In this document: positions 27,401-40,249 of the stretch, piece after piece
Layout of the letters: each line of letters opens with the position of its first letter
Position numbering within the stretch: position 1 is the stretch's first letter
Assembly: GCF_018139145.2 (NCBI RefSeq)
Contig: NC_059471.1
Span: 209,393,494-209,457,493 of the forward strand
Reading direction: 5' to 3'
Source: Gymnogyps californianus
Lineage: Eukaryota; Chordata; Aves; Accipitriformes; Cathartidae
DNA length: 64,000 nucleotides
Notes under the pieces: model-generated
The model's input: the letters and a program-made list of their open reading frames with translations, nothing else
The model's database searches: none
What the model was told of the DNA's origin: nothing
Program-made: the position numbers and the translations under genes

Positions 27401-30400
27401 CACTTGACAATAGTTTGAAACAGTAAAGTGGCACAGTGATATAGTAAGTGAGGTCAATGTCTAGTTAGGAGCTGTAATTGTTTACGAGCCCGTCTGGAAA
27501 AGCTGGTTTTGATGTTTACACTCAAGGTTCTTGGGGAGCAGAGATTTGGCCAGACTGGTGGAAAAAGTAATGTTTTTTTAAAAAGTTTGGCTTTTAGAAT
27601 GGTTTCCAGCCCTTATATTTTTGGTCACTGAGGATGAACGGCCACTAGGATTGCAAAGCAGTCCTTGGGGCTAATGATGTAGGCATCACTAAGACAATTA
27701 GCGAGGTAGCTGCAGATCCAGTGCTAGTGATTTTAGGCTGTGGGCTTTTTGTTTTGAAAGGTCCTCAAATACGTTTTTTCTTGCCAGCCATTTAGTCAGG
27801 TTCATTAGAAATACATACCTATTTCTCCTATTTTTCCGCTTGGTTACAATACTATTTACTTTAAGATGTCCAAAAAAGACTTTAACAATAATGCTGATTC
27901 TTTCTGTCACCTGTGGCTCAGTAGATGGGTTTAAGCAGTACATGAATGTATATTTGGAGCCCAGAGAAAACCTCAGTGGAACCAAAACTAGACTTTCAAA
28001 AGTCCATGCCATGTTTATGTAATATTTTCTAATATTTCACATGCAGTTACATTTAGTGTCTGGCTGCCCTCTTACTTACCTGCCTCCACTTTGTGGCTTC
28101 CCTAGTCAATAATTCAAACATAAAAAAAGAAGAAATCTTTTTATCTCTGTCTATTTTATGGTTTTTAGGAGCTGAGTCAAAGTGAATTTACCAATGGGCC
28201 AGACAAGGATGTACAAAGATGAAAATAGTTTTCAGACCTGTTATTTAATTCAGGAAGCATCTGTGGGAGGTGAAAATTAAACAATATGTCATCTATCCTG
28301 AGTTTTACTGGACTTGAGATTCCTTTTCCTCTTCTGTAGGGAAAATAAAGCTTCAGTAGTCATGGCTAGTCTAAATTGAGGCCTTGTTTTTAGAAAGAGA
28401 TAACCCTAAAAATCAAAATTGATTATCAGATCCATATTTTTGCCAAAGCTGAGGGTTCTTAGACATGTAGTTATATTGCTCGTAACAGAATTTAAGTTTG
28501 TTATAAAGATCTTACATGGATCCAGATCATTGCTTTGCTGAAGTATGAGGACACCCAGGTCCATTCCTCATTTTAACAAATGGGAGATAATGACATTGTC
28601 TTGTTTTTCCTCAACTCCATATAATTTGGTTGCAGTTCCCTTTGCAAGAACAAATTGTTTAAATCAAATTATGGTATGTATACCAATATCAGTGGTAAAG
28701 CTACTTCAAAGTATGTGCAGAAAAATATCTGGCCTACTGCCTTTTCCCCAGAGAAGATGGAGAACAGCTGTTTGGCCAGTGAACTCTGTCCGCTCAGCTA
28801 AGTGAAACATGCATGTCCCACTGCAGAGGTGGCAGATGCTGATGCCGTTGCTGCCAACTGGTGCCACTCAGTTCTTACTCTGTGGTGTCATTCTCTATGC
28901 AGGAAGTGCAGATATATGGAATTACACCTTTTTGGCTATCTTTTTACATCAAAATATGCCTCCAGTTTTCAGTAATCTGTAGTTTAGGTACAAATGTTTC
29001 TGCAGTCAACATGGTCTTGTGAGAGCCTAACCTAGATTATAGACATGGTTGGTTAAGATTCCTCTTATAATTTATTTTTGAGATAGTCATCTTTAGACTT
29101 CTGTTATGGTCAAAGGGAGAAGTAGAAACTTGTAAGGTGTGGGTCAACTTTTGGTAACTAAATTAGTTAAAATAGGTCAGACAAATCACTCTCTAGAAGT
29201 GTTCAGGTTTTTTGTCAGTCTACGAAAGGAGTCTTGACACTAGTTAATATGTGCGTGTCCACATTGCAAGCATTTGAAGTTAGGTCAGATGAATCCCAAT
29301 ATTTGTGCAGAAAATGTTCATGGTGGCTTAAAATAATTTGATGAGACGGGAAATAAGATCAATTAAAGATGATTAGAATTATTCTTTCAAAAGGTTACAC
29401 AAAGTAGTCATAGAAAACCTAAGTCTGAAAGTTTAGAGAATGCAGATATGATGAGTGTACATGTATGTATGAGAGAGTGCGTGCATTCAAATGCCAAATC
29501 TTCTTTTTCACAGTCGTGTGTTCTTTACATGGGGGCAAATGTTAGTATGCTGCTTTAAATCAACCTCCAGTATGTGACATTGGCCAAGGGCAGATATTTA
29601 GAAACAAGTATATGAAGTTTTCTGGTAGACAATCATACAAGAAATTTTCATTGGGAAATTCCTCCTTACCCTCTATGAGATAGTGGTGGGTTGATTACCT
29701 GTATGATAAGGGATCAGAAAAAAAGGACTAAGTGAATGAGAATCTTATTTAGCTAAAGAGGTTCACAATAATTTCTACTGGAGTTCTTATCTACTCAGTG
29801 CTCAGAGGAGAATAAAGCCTAAAAAATAAACTACTAGACTACTTGTCTATGTTTTTGTCTTCCTGTTCTTTTGTTAATTCTTCCATGCAAACACACATAC
29901 CAATACCCAGGCTTTGTGTTGCCATGTTGGTATCTTAAGATTACTATACGTCTTATTTAAATGAATAAAATATTTGGTTGAAAAAGTAGTTGAGTGTTAG
30001 GAGCAGAGGTATATTCTTAATTAACATTTGCCTTCTTTGGTTGGAAGAAATGCAGAGTTCATAGCCTTTAGCTTGGGTGAGGTGGCGATATTACAAACAA
30101 GTTAGGAAGAAAAGCTTAACTGTACTCTACATAAAGAATAAAGTTGGTAAACAAATCCCACTTGGATAACAAGCAGACTACAGAGCTTTGGCAGCCTTGC
30201 TTTTGTATTATTTTTGCCTTGTGTTGTTTTTTTAATTAAATGAAGCAAGGCAGAGCATTCAGAGCATGACTCAAGCTATTGCTAAAAGTACTAAATTAGA
30301 TTAGTTTGGCATTTAAGCCCCAGCAATTTTGACTCAAATGCTTGGACTGTAAAGAAGGGAAGCCTTGAGGAATGAGGCTGAGGTCATTGCTTCTGAAAAG

Positions 30401-31706
30401 TTAAGTCCACATACTAAGCATCAATACAGAAGATTCTTCTTAATGCTGTTTCTGTGTCATCCATATGTCCTGGTTATGCAGTATGTCTTAGCAAAACAGT
30501 TTATTGGATGTTTCTGCACATAACTTGGGAGGGGGCAGGAGAGAGGGTATTAAACCTGTAGGAAATTACAGGACATTATACATGGGGTGTGTGTAGGGCA
30601 AAGGCACTGTGTACGTCTAAATCCTTTGTGTTTTCTCATGGTACCAAGTGTCCTTTTGCAGAATGTTTCAATCCACTGTGCCTGTGCTATCATAACATTA
30701 AGAGCTTGTGTTGTATCTGCTCCCGCTCTATACACCACAGAGTGCACCAACTGGAGGCTTCCCAAAAAGGGGGAACTCTCTTTATCGTAGGGCCGAGAGG
30801 CGTACCTAGATTAACAACTTTCTAAAGTAATTTAATTTTCTTTATGTGCCATGTTACCAGAACTACAAAGAACCACAGTTCATAAACTGCAAAGATCCCC
30901 TTTTGCCTGTGAAGACACTTTTTTTTTTTTTTAATTTGCTTTTCTTCCTGATGGAGGCTAGCTAAAGAACGGCAGTCTTAATACAAGGTGAAGAGACAGA
31001 AACATTTAAAAAAAAAAGAGGATGGCATAAGGCTTAAAGGTTAAGTAGATTCTTGCCTACTTCAGCCACCCTGATTAAAAAAAAAAAAGTCATCCACTTT
31101 ATACAGGAACATAATGACCTTTCATTTATTTACCACTGTCTGACAGCAAGCCCTCTGTGCCTTCAGATGTTTGCAGAGCACCCAGCTCAGTCTGACCTCA
31201 CTTCTTACTGAGACTTTCCTGTTACTCTAATGCCAATATTTACCAACAATGATTACTAATGCTTGTAAGGCCATATGATTTTTCTGCAAGGAAGTCTGTC
31301 TAACTTGGGATGAAAATAACATTTTGTCTTATAATTTTCACTTATCTGAATAAATCTAAGGATGGACATCAAACGTGTTTATCAGAAAGGAAAGTGCCTT
31401 ATGCCTATGATTTATTTTTGAAAGTATATCCTATCATATGTTATGTTACTCTTTATTTAAATAACCTTCAACTAGGAATGTAATTTTACAACCTAGGTTT
31501 GTGACAACATGATTTTCATTTATTACATGTCAGTTGTAAAGTATAGGTCATTATCAGACAGTAAGTAACTGACTTTAAGTTGTCCAGTGATGTAATTTTG
31601 CTATACTGGATAAATTTTAAATGCATCCTTTAAAAGACCAAAGCATTATGCTTAGTCTCATTGTATTAGTGGTGCAAGAAAAGTTTCTGCCTTCATACAC
31701 GAATAC

Positions 31707-31722
31707 GGGGGGCAGGGGGGGG
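31707..31722 (+). repeat. Paired G-runs
   Basis: Six G, then CA, then eight G, inside otherwise AT-rich DNA. Each run could supply two G-tracts, so a four-tract quadruplex with a very short loop is conceivable, but it does not fit the usual four separate G3+ tracts with loops. Confidence 0.7.
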
Positions 31723-33548
31723 AAGACTACCTACCACATACTTTCTTCTTTAAAAGTTCATAGACCAACGTATTATAGTGTTTCCTTAATGTTCTCTCCA
31801 CAACAGAGCTCAGTGTTGACTCCTAAGTCACAGACCTGACTTGAAGGATGCAATCTACATGCAAAGGGTGTTACATTTCCATATGACAGGTTCTAAACTT
31901 CCTGGCTGTAAAATGCAAAACCATAACTGCATAAACACTGATTACTGCACCTCTGGAGCAGATGTTTATTGTTCTAACAATTTCTTCCTCTTAACAGCCT
32001 TCCAGTGACGCAAATAAAGCAGTAATGAAAACCCAATTTGTGGAGTTCAGTTTCGTAGAAGAAGAGTGAAAAAGTTCTTTTTGTTTTTCTTTAATGAAGA
32101 AATTTTTAGAACAACAAAGATTTCTAAACCCAGTGGGGAAAAAAAAGGAAAAAAAAACCAAACCAAACAGACTCATCCTCAAGATATATGAAGAATTTTC
32201 AGTATCAGTGACCATCAGGGGAAACACTGTTTTGTTTACCCACTGATTCTTCACCCATATTGGCACATTAGTGGTCAGCATACCCTCTTGAAAACCAATG
32301 TTTTTTATGCCCAATGTACTATTGTAGCTCTTTTCACCTTCCAAATTATGCAGAAGTTAATCTGTTCCAACCAACATAGTAAGAAAGATAATATGGAAGA
32401 CAGGATCACACTGTAAATATTTATTGGGCCAGGCTAAAAGTAATAAAATAACGTGCATCTAGAAAACTAAATTCTTGATAAAAGTAATTTTAAATGAGTC
32501 CCTACAGAGCTATTCCAAGAGTCTTTTTTGGCATGTGTAGGGAAAAAGTGCTCTGTTAAAGAAACAGAAAGCAATTCTAAAGACTGCAGCAAGTCAACAT
32601 TTGCTTCCATAAAAAAATCACAACAAGAAACAAACCCAAAAACCCAAACCAGAAAAACCCACAAAAACAATACCACCTAAAATTGAATCTAATAGTAGGT
32701 CCTTGACACATTCTTTTTTCTTTATGATTGGACTCTTAAAATAAATAAATACATAAAATCATACAGCAGCAGAATGGTACTACTCATGTGAGTAATATCT
32801 ACTTCAAAGTGTATGTGTTGAATCTTCACTGTTATGATAATCCTGGACTAATAAGTGACGTATTCCTTACTCATTTAAACATAAAATTGTGTGCAAATTT
32901 CTGCTATCTCTTAAAAAAACACAACTGGTTTTATTCACAGAAGTGTGCATCTTGGCACTTTTTCCATGAAAAAAAAAATTGAGAGATAATACTAATTTTT
33001 GTTGCCTTGTTACAAATGCATGGCAATTTAATTTATTTCTTAATGGTTTCATTAGAGATGGCTGTTTCCTTCTTGCAATCTTGCCTACCATTGTGGAAAA
33101 AAAAAAAAGAGAAAGAAGAGATGAAGTGACAAGTAACTGTCAAAATTTGCAATCCATTTTTTATACCTAGAACTGTTTCTAAAAAGTTTAAAAAATTTGC
33201 ACAAATACGGCAAATGAAGTTATAATCTAACATATACAATGACAATTAATTCTTCAGTGGATACTGTTCTAAATATAACTTTAACTTCTTTTTACTGGCT
33301 TTGCCAGCAAAAAAGATTTTTTAAAATCCTGTTATCATATGAATTACTAGAAACATTATCTCTAGTCTGAGCTAAACATATAGCTAGACAACTGTCCATC
33401 TCCTATTTGAGGCTGTCTGGGATTCAGAGGTTAGGTATAGCTACCTAGCCTATGGAACCATACACAGGAGCATGAGTGCCACGAATATATTATGAGCAAC
33501 ATGGAGCTGAGCATGAGAAGGTAGAGGCTGTCTTTTGCCATAACAGCC

Positions 33549-33600
33549 TCATGGTTACAACTCTGATTTTCAGTGGGGAAACTTGGGTGCAATCCTTCCT
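33549..33600 (+). repeat. Possible tRNA-derived SINE head
   Basis: The sequence tcatggttacaactctgatt, then ttcagtggggaaacttgggt and gcaatccttcct, resembles the tRNA-related head of MIR-like SINEs (…ggttagagctctgg … gagtcaggagacctgggttcaatcc). The B-box-like element is ggtgcaatcc. The rest of a SINE is not recognisable, so this stays tentative. Confidence 0.35.
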
Positions 33601-36589
33601 TATCTGAAAGTTTGAAATCTATTTCTCAGGGAAGAAGTTGCTAAGCTATGATCTGTTCTGGGGAAGAGGAGAGGATGCTGTACCCCTCCTGGTGCTGCTA
33701 CCTGCTGTGCTGGCAATCACACAGGGTACAAAGGACTAACAGAAGTCTAATGTCAATGACTTATAACTAGAGCATCAGCAGAAAAGAAGCCCAACTATGC
33801 ACCAGTTTCCCAGTTAAACCAGCAACCCTACCTTGGTAGCCTAGCAGGTACGCCATTCAGGTGGATATTAGCTACGTCAAATACCTTTTTCTTGCTCATG
33901 GAATATACTGCAGGGATAGTGACTGTGCTAATGCTCCAGTTTGAAGCTCCCTCCAGGCTGCAGAGCTCCACTATGCAGCAGGCACAGTGGCGACAGGACA
34001 CCACACTTTGCACTGGCTCAGTGCTGGTGAACGACATAGCCCAGCTCAAACAAGAAATCCTGAATGCAACCTGCCTGATCATCCAACTGCTGCCAACAGC
34101 CTTCCCTGTGCAGGTCAGCTATTGGTACTGTTGCTTAGAAAACAGTCATCATGAAATTAGCCAGCAATTGAGAGTCAAAAGTATTCAGTTAATAAAAGAG
34201 GCATTGTTAAATTAAATGGGTGTAGAGCAGGTAGTCTGAGTACCTTTAGCTATGTTGTTCTCTGTCTGACATGTACTATTTAAAAAGTTGTACTGCACTG
34301 TGCACAAAATGAGAGTAAGTTTCAATAGCTTGAGAGAGAGTTAATATACAGAAAATTACTTTTAAACGGCTTAGCATTACGACAGGTAGAGCTTCAAATA
34401 TTTAAATCGAAGGTTACTTCTCATAAAAAAAAAAAGAGGTTAAAAACCAAGCTAAAATGAATACTAAATCACCTACTTTACCTTCATGATGATAAATCCT
34501 CAGCTTGTTCCTGGAGAGCTCTAGTGTGTCTGAACGCTCCAGAGTAGAAACTATCTCCACCTACTCAAGAAACTATGCAATGTGTCTTGCGTGCAGGGCC
34601 CTGCTGGGCGCTGACCCATGGTGCAGGTTTACTCCCCGCATCATCAATCAGGAAGGCTATTTGGACACCAAGGTGTACGGACAGCCTTATTAACTCTCTC
34701 TCCACCAGAACAATTTACTAAATATAGAAGCGTACCACTTTTTTTTTTTTCGGCAGTTTTGGTTGTAAACAGAGAAACACAAAAGCCACAAGTAACTGTA
34801 AATGTTTTCATTCTAAATTTGTATGTGGCTATTTTTAACTCGGGACTTGTTTTTTGAAAGCGAGGAAGAGGGAATCGCTATAAAAAGCCACTTTTGCATT
34901 CAGATCAACTTATGTACAAAATGATTGCATTGACATTATTCTGCATCTATGCTGCTGGTGTACTCAAATAAAGGATTTGCTTCAGAAACTGAAGTTCACG
35001 TTGAGCTAAGAAAGCTTGCCTTGTGTAACCTTCTGTGCTTCAGCTGGTTCAGAGAACAGGGGGGGTGCTTTCATTACCTAAGTGAGTTGGATAGAGATAT
35101 TGTACTGATACTGGTTGCTTATGTATCAAGTCTCAAGTCCAAATACAGTAATCTAATAACACCACAGGCAACCTATATTCAGGCAGTGCAACAACACAGA
35201 GAGAAGTCAGGAAGTCTGAGACTTTGATGTACTTTTAGGTAAAGAGCTTTGTGTGTTTTAAAAAGAAAGGGACATTGTATGTCTTTTACCATTTCTAAAG
35301 ATTCATTGTGCTGTATGGAATGGATTTTGCTGTCTTATGCATCAGTATTACACCTACGTAATTCCAAAGCTGTGCTGGACTTCCACTGATGCTGATGACA
35401 AGAGATTCAGGCCCCAAATCTAAAATCCAGTACATTCCCAATACAGAAGTGCTTAACTTCCAAGACATATGACCGTAGCTGTCTGTAAACCGGCTGTCTC
35501 TGCTGATGTGTTGGCATAACACCATCATTGCCTGTAGAGCTACAGACACTTACACAAAGTGAAGATCTGACTTTCTTTTGCACTTGAGCAAAGATGAAAA
35601 CAGTTAGTCAACGCACAAGAGGTAGATTGGGCTATAACAATGTTTCTTGGCTAACTAAAGTGAGCTAAATTAATTTTGCAATTATAAAGTCTAAATACTA
35701 GGATTTAGTACAAGTGGCACTGTGAACATTTAAGGATTCTGAGCATTATTCTGAATAAACAGAAGCTTAAAGCCTGGATGGCAATACCAATCCTTTCTCG
35801 TACAGGGCATTGCCTGAAAAAATACTAAGAAGGAATCCCTCCTCTGGGACATACAACTACTGCACAGACATTTTCCCAAGGGGAGGGTACAGACAGATGG
35901 TTGTAAATCCTCTGGCTTCTTTCCCCGTGAGCCTTACTCCAGACTCCAGTGGACTCTCTGCTTGAAGGCGGATTGAGCAACCGCAGAGCTACACTTTTCT
36001 CTGCAAGTAGCCATGGAGCACGGCTCCTGCTCCAAGCAGAAGGGAAGCACATGGTTCTGCTGTATTCCCAGCTGTCCATCAACTTTTCTTTTAGGCTGGA
36101 GAATTCGGCTCTGAGGAAATGTGTTTAAATTCATCCTATCCTCTGGTGGATAACAACAGCCATGCTTGTGTTACCTTGTGTAGAAGAGTAAATAATCACT
36201 GCAAAGCTGGCAATTATAGTTAAACGGAGGGCAACGTTTTTAGAGAGAAGAAAAAGCTGATGGCTTCCTGGCTCTGAGTTTTGTATATTTCTCTACATTT
36301 ATTACTCTGTTGAAATTCTTCCTCCAAACCAGAATGATGCAACACATAATCTCTTGTTCAGCTGAAACCGTAGATGGCAAAGAATACAGGGAATACAGCT
36401 CTAATCAAAGAAAATAAGAGTAGACATTGGATCTGATCAGGCAGTCTGGTTATTTTATAGCTATCCTGGCCCTTAAGGAAACAGATCTTTTTCCAAACAG
36501 AACCTGTTAAAATGCAGACATTTTTTGACATGCTAAAAGTCTGCATTTGTTTGATCTTGACCAACAATCTGAATGTATATCAACAGAAG

Positions 36590-36860
36590 GAAAGCACACA
36601 TCTGCCACAACAGGCATGTTTACAATCATTTTAATGACACCATTAGATTCTGTTTGCCAGTGTTCACTTATTTCAGGCTTTTATACAAAAAACATGTGAG
36701 ATAAGTTTACCACCTGTGCACAATGGAAACAACCCATTTAAATGAATAATTTTAATGGCAATACATAGCTCAATAGTTTTCCTCTGTTCACCAACATAAT
36801 TGTGGGAGTACAATTATGTTTACCCAGAATACACAGAGTTTTTGTGTTCCTGCAGAAGGT
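36590..36860. promoter_or_regulatory. Candidate conserved or regulatory block
   Basis: This AT-rich block packs several recognisable factor-site types into about 130 bases: an E-box (cacctg) at 36711-36716, a SOX-like acaatgg at 36720-36726, a homeodomain/octamer-like atttaaatgaataat at 36736-36750, and a perfect inverted repeat at 36793-36820 whose arms aacataattgt and acaattatgtt each hold a TAATT/AATTA core. The cluster is what is seen; enhancer function is inference. Such short sites also occur by chance, and no conservation data are available to me. Confidence 0.3.
36793..36820. repeat. Perfect 11-bp inverted repeat with 6-base loop
   Basis: Left arm aacataattgt (36793-36803), loop gggagt (36804-36809), right arm acaattatgtt (36810-36820). 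By a rough estimate a perfect 11-bp arm with a short loop is expected less than once in a window this size, though AT bias raises that. It could be a paired homeodomain site, a hairpin, or the core of a decayed palindromic element. Confidence 0.9.
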
Positions 36861-38523
36861 TTCTTTTCAATCGAGCCTAGGCTAAGAATTACTCCAAACA
36901 GAACTTTGTATGCTTGCAAAATACACAAACACACTTTAAAGACACGCCACTTCAGAAAGTTTTTCAGGTGACAGGTGGGATTAGTTTTAAATGAGAAATC
37001 TAGTCTTAAAAGACATCTGAAAACATCTACCCACTATGTTAAGCTCCTCTGGATTTAAATGTTTTAAGAAAGTTAAAGAGCATATCTTTGAGGGCTTGGT
37101 GTTGTTCCCACTGATGTCATTGGGAAAATTCATGATAGTTTCTAGATTTAAATTAAGATGGAATATAGGTGGTATCGCACAAAAAGTCAGAGACTGAAGA
37201 TATAGTAACAGCCTTCCATTGCAGATGTGATAAAAATCCTGATGTTGTATTAGTTAAGATAAACACACACGTATCTTCCTCACTCAGATCCTCATTGTAC
37301 TGCTACTAAATCTCCCAGAACCTCAGGCATCGACTGTGCCTTATTGTGCAAGATAACCAAAGAACAACAAAAGACTGTCTCAGACACAAAAGGCTTAGCA
37401 TCAAATCCACAAGGGTGTTTAAATCTCATCGACTGGATAGATATTTATAGTCTAATTATCTAACATGTAATTAGCACTCCTTCTGGAGAGAGAACAGAAC
37501 AAGGGATTACATGTGATGTTGCTGAGATGTTACAGGAGGTTGTGTGCTACACAATCCAGCTTTTTATGTAAAGGAAAATCGTGATTCTAATACACAGCCC
37601 AGGTCTGTCTTATTGCTTTGCTCAAGGGCACTAAAGAAAACCATTGCTAGACAAACAGCAGTGGTGAAGGTGTGAACGGCACAGAGGTCACCTGCCCAAA
37701 TCAACGTGCATCTATGTAAGAAAATTCAGCTGGAATCAGGACTGTACTAACACCTGGTCTCTGTTAAACTATGCATGATTTTAGCACCATTTTCAAAAGG
37801 AACTTCATTATTTACAAAGATGGGGTTCAAAATGCATGTAAAATAGTCACTGGCTGGTACTTCCACAGAAAAACTGAGAGGTTTAAAACCACAACAGATC
37901 AGAACAAACAGAAAAATCAGCTACAAACCAGCCTTTTGTATTTTTCATTTTTACTAAATGAAGTTCCAGTGAGCAGTTCTGAGTTTCAGGTTTGCTTTTG
38001 TTTTTTAGGGTTTTTTTAATTGCTGGAAAAATATTATTAGTTTTTAGTTTCCATTGAAACATTCAAAGGGAACAAAACCCCTTTTCCTTACACACACTAT
38101 GTTTATTACAGCTAGGCTAAAAAAAATTTATGGAGCTTTCTTTACATGAGACTTTCAGTGTTGTTTTCTTACTGCCTCATGTTATCTTACATTCCTAGCA
38201 GGTAACACCACTTCTACATCCTGGAAAATGAGACATGCTACCATCTTAATTTTTTTTTCTGAAATAATGCCCATGCAGAATGCAAAATGGGATTTTACAG
38301 TTTCGTTAAGAGTTTTAATTAAAACTGACTGTGAATCTTTAGTAAAAATAAATTTTAAAATATACTTGAATAAAGCATAAACCTTTCTTGTAATCGGCAT
38401 TTTAAATTACTGGCATTAAGCATAGCAGAGAGGTGCTGGCAGTTACATTTGCAAACAGATTTGCAAATCATAGCATTATTCAGCATCTTGGACTATTCGG
38501 TGTGTCAGAAATGTCAGGGGCAC
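36861..38523. other. AT-rich non-coding stretch
   Basis: I see no gene. Several TAATTA-like homeodomain cores occur around 37450-37475 (ctaattatctaacatgtaat). The longest open frame is 82 codons at 37771-38019, with no resemblance to a known protein. Confidence 0.55.
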
Positions 38524-38656
38524 CTTTTCAGCAAAGCATTTAATTGCACAGTTACACATGTATCTAAGTACCACTGAGCTATGTGAAAATGAATTAAAAC
38601 AGGGTTTGAACATGTACTTACATTTAAGCAAAGTGTTAAGCACAATACTGAGCTGG
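38524..38656. repeat. Decayed palindromic interspersed repeat, copy A
   Basis: The left part reads cagcaaagcatttaattgca then acatgtatctaagtaccact; the right part reads acatgtacttacatttaagc then aaagtgttaagcacaatact. This is the architecture of an amniote interspersed repeat I recognise as 'cagcaaagcacttaagcaca ... cccactgaagtcaatggg ... tgtgcttaagtgctttgctg', a long imperfect palindrome. Here the arms have diverged, so the palindrome is only recognisable by comparison with the clearer copy at 52799-52874. I cannot give its formal family name. Confidence 0.45.
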
Positions 38657-39013
38657 GCTCTATAACATTTCTATTTTCCAAACAATCAGTAAGCCACTCT
38701 GGAGTATTTAAAGATGTTCTTTCATATTTCACAGGTGGGTAGTTAAATAAGATGGATTTTTTTTTCTTCAGGCTGTTTTAAGTTGTTTTTATAAGGAGAA
38801 TTTTATATGCACTTCACTGAGCAAGTTCAGCAAGCTCAGCTCTGACACATGCAGTGTGTAAACCAGGTGCTCGTATTTGGCTGCTTACCGTGAATGCATG
38901 ATTCATTAAGAGGCCCATCACCACCTCGTATTCAGTAAATGTTACAATGCAAGTAAATTGAAGTTTTGCAGTTAATCTCTCAATAAACCATGTTAACTTG
39001 GAGATTCTCAGTT
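38657..39013. other. Non-coding spacer
   Basis: I see no gene or recognisable repeat between the palindromic repeat and the 3' end of the next CR1. Confidence 0.6.
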
Positions 39014-39209
39014 ATCACAGAACCACCAAGCTGGGAAGGCACCTCTGGAGACCATCTAGTCCAACCCCCTGCTCGATCATGGTCAATGAGAGCAGGTTGT
39101 CCAGAACCATGTCCAGTCGGGGTTTGAATATCTTCAAGCATGGAGAATTTACAGCCTCACTGGGGCAACCTGTTCCAGAGTTCATCTAACCTCACAGTAA
39201 AAAAGTTTT

Positions 39210-40249
39210 TCCTTATCTTCAGATGGAATTTCCTGTGTTTCAATTAATGCCCACAGCCTCTTGTCCTGTCACCAGGCACCACTGAGAAGAACCTGGCTCT
39301 GTCTTCTTCACTCTCCCCATCAGGTATTCATACACACTGCTAAGATCCCCCTAAGCCTTCTTTTCTCTAGGTTGAGCAACCCCAGCTCTCTCAATATCAT
39401 TGAATGACAGATACCTCGGTCCCTTAATCATCTTTGTAGCCCTTCACTGGATTTACTCCAGTAAATGAGTATCTATCTTGTACTAGAGAGGCCGGCACTG
39501 GACCCAGCACTTCAGATGGGTCTCACCAGTGTTGACTAGAGGGGAAGAATCACCTCCCTGGTCCTGTTGGCAATGCTTTGCCTAGCGCATCCCAGGAAGC
39601 TGTTGGTCTTTTCTGCCGTAAGGGCTCATTGCTGGCTCATGTTCTGCTTGCTGTCTACCAGAACCACCAGGTCCTTCTCTGTAAAGCTGCTTTCCACACA
39701 GGTGGTCCCCAATGTGTACTGGTACATGGGGTTACTCTTCTCCATGGGCAGGACTTGCTATTTTCCTTTGTTGAATTTGATGAGGTTTCTGTTGGTCCAT
39801 TTCTCCAGCCTGTTGAGGTCCTCCTGAATGGCAGCACAGATCTGGTATATGAGCAACTCCTCCAAATTTTGTATCATCTGCGAACTTGTTGAGGATATAC
39901 TTGGTCTCACATCCAGCTCCTTAAGGAACAGTTAATAATTTAACAGTATTGGCCCTGGTATCAATACTTGGGTACACCATTTGTGACTGGCCTCTGGCTG
40001 GAGTTCATGCTGCTGATGACATCCCTTTGAGCCTGGCAGTTCAACCAGTTTTCAGTCTACCTCACTGTCCACTTATGTAGACCATACTTGAGCAGCTTGT
40101 CTATGAAAATGTTATGGGAAATAGCATCAAAAGCCATAAAAATCAAGATAAACTACTTTCACTGCTATCCCCTTATCCACCAAGACAATCATCTTACCGT
40201 AGAAGTCCATCAGGTTGGTTAAGTATGATCTCCCCTTTGTAAATTCATG
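39210..40249 (-). pseudogene. Broken CR1 ORF2 polymerase core and C-terminus
   Basis: Continuing from the frame above, conceptual translation in shifting frames gives H-E-F-T-K-G-R-S-Y-L-T-N-L, V-D-K-G, V-Y-L-D-F (the first catalytic block, in which the second aspartate region is altered), P-V-T-N-G-V-P, and K-F-A-D-D-T-K-F at 39861-39890 (the catalytic double aspartate). Many stops and shifts separate these blocks. The element is plainly dead; only the order of motifs identifies it. Confidence 0.8.

Larger units (their letters stand above)
23391..36589. other. Non-coding stretch, 13 kb
   Basis: I see no supportable gene. Weak SINE traces inside it are listed separately. Other things seen: an 8-bp hairpin at 27320-27339 (atagctca/tgagctat), T/A-rich tracts near 30919-30932 and 31078-31089, a G-run pair at 31707-31722, and higher-GC patches at 24270-24720, 33640-34120, 34500-34700 and 35830-36120. 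The patches carry open frames of 85-107 codons on one or both strands, but these lack known motifs and convincing splice sites. Confidence 0.55.

Noticed and set aside
34505..34693. Possible semaphorin/PSI-like cysteine motif
   Set aside because: Only an A-D-P-W-C string resembles the family's D-P-Y-C; the surrounding conserved residues are missing.
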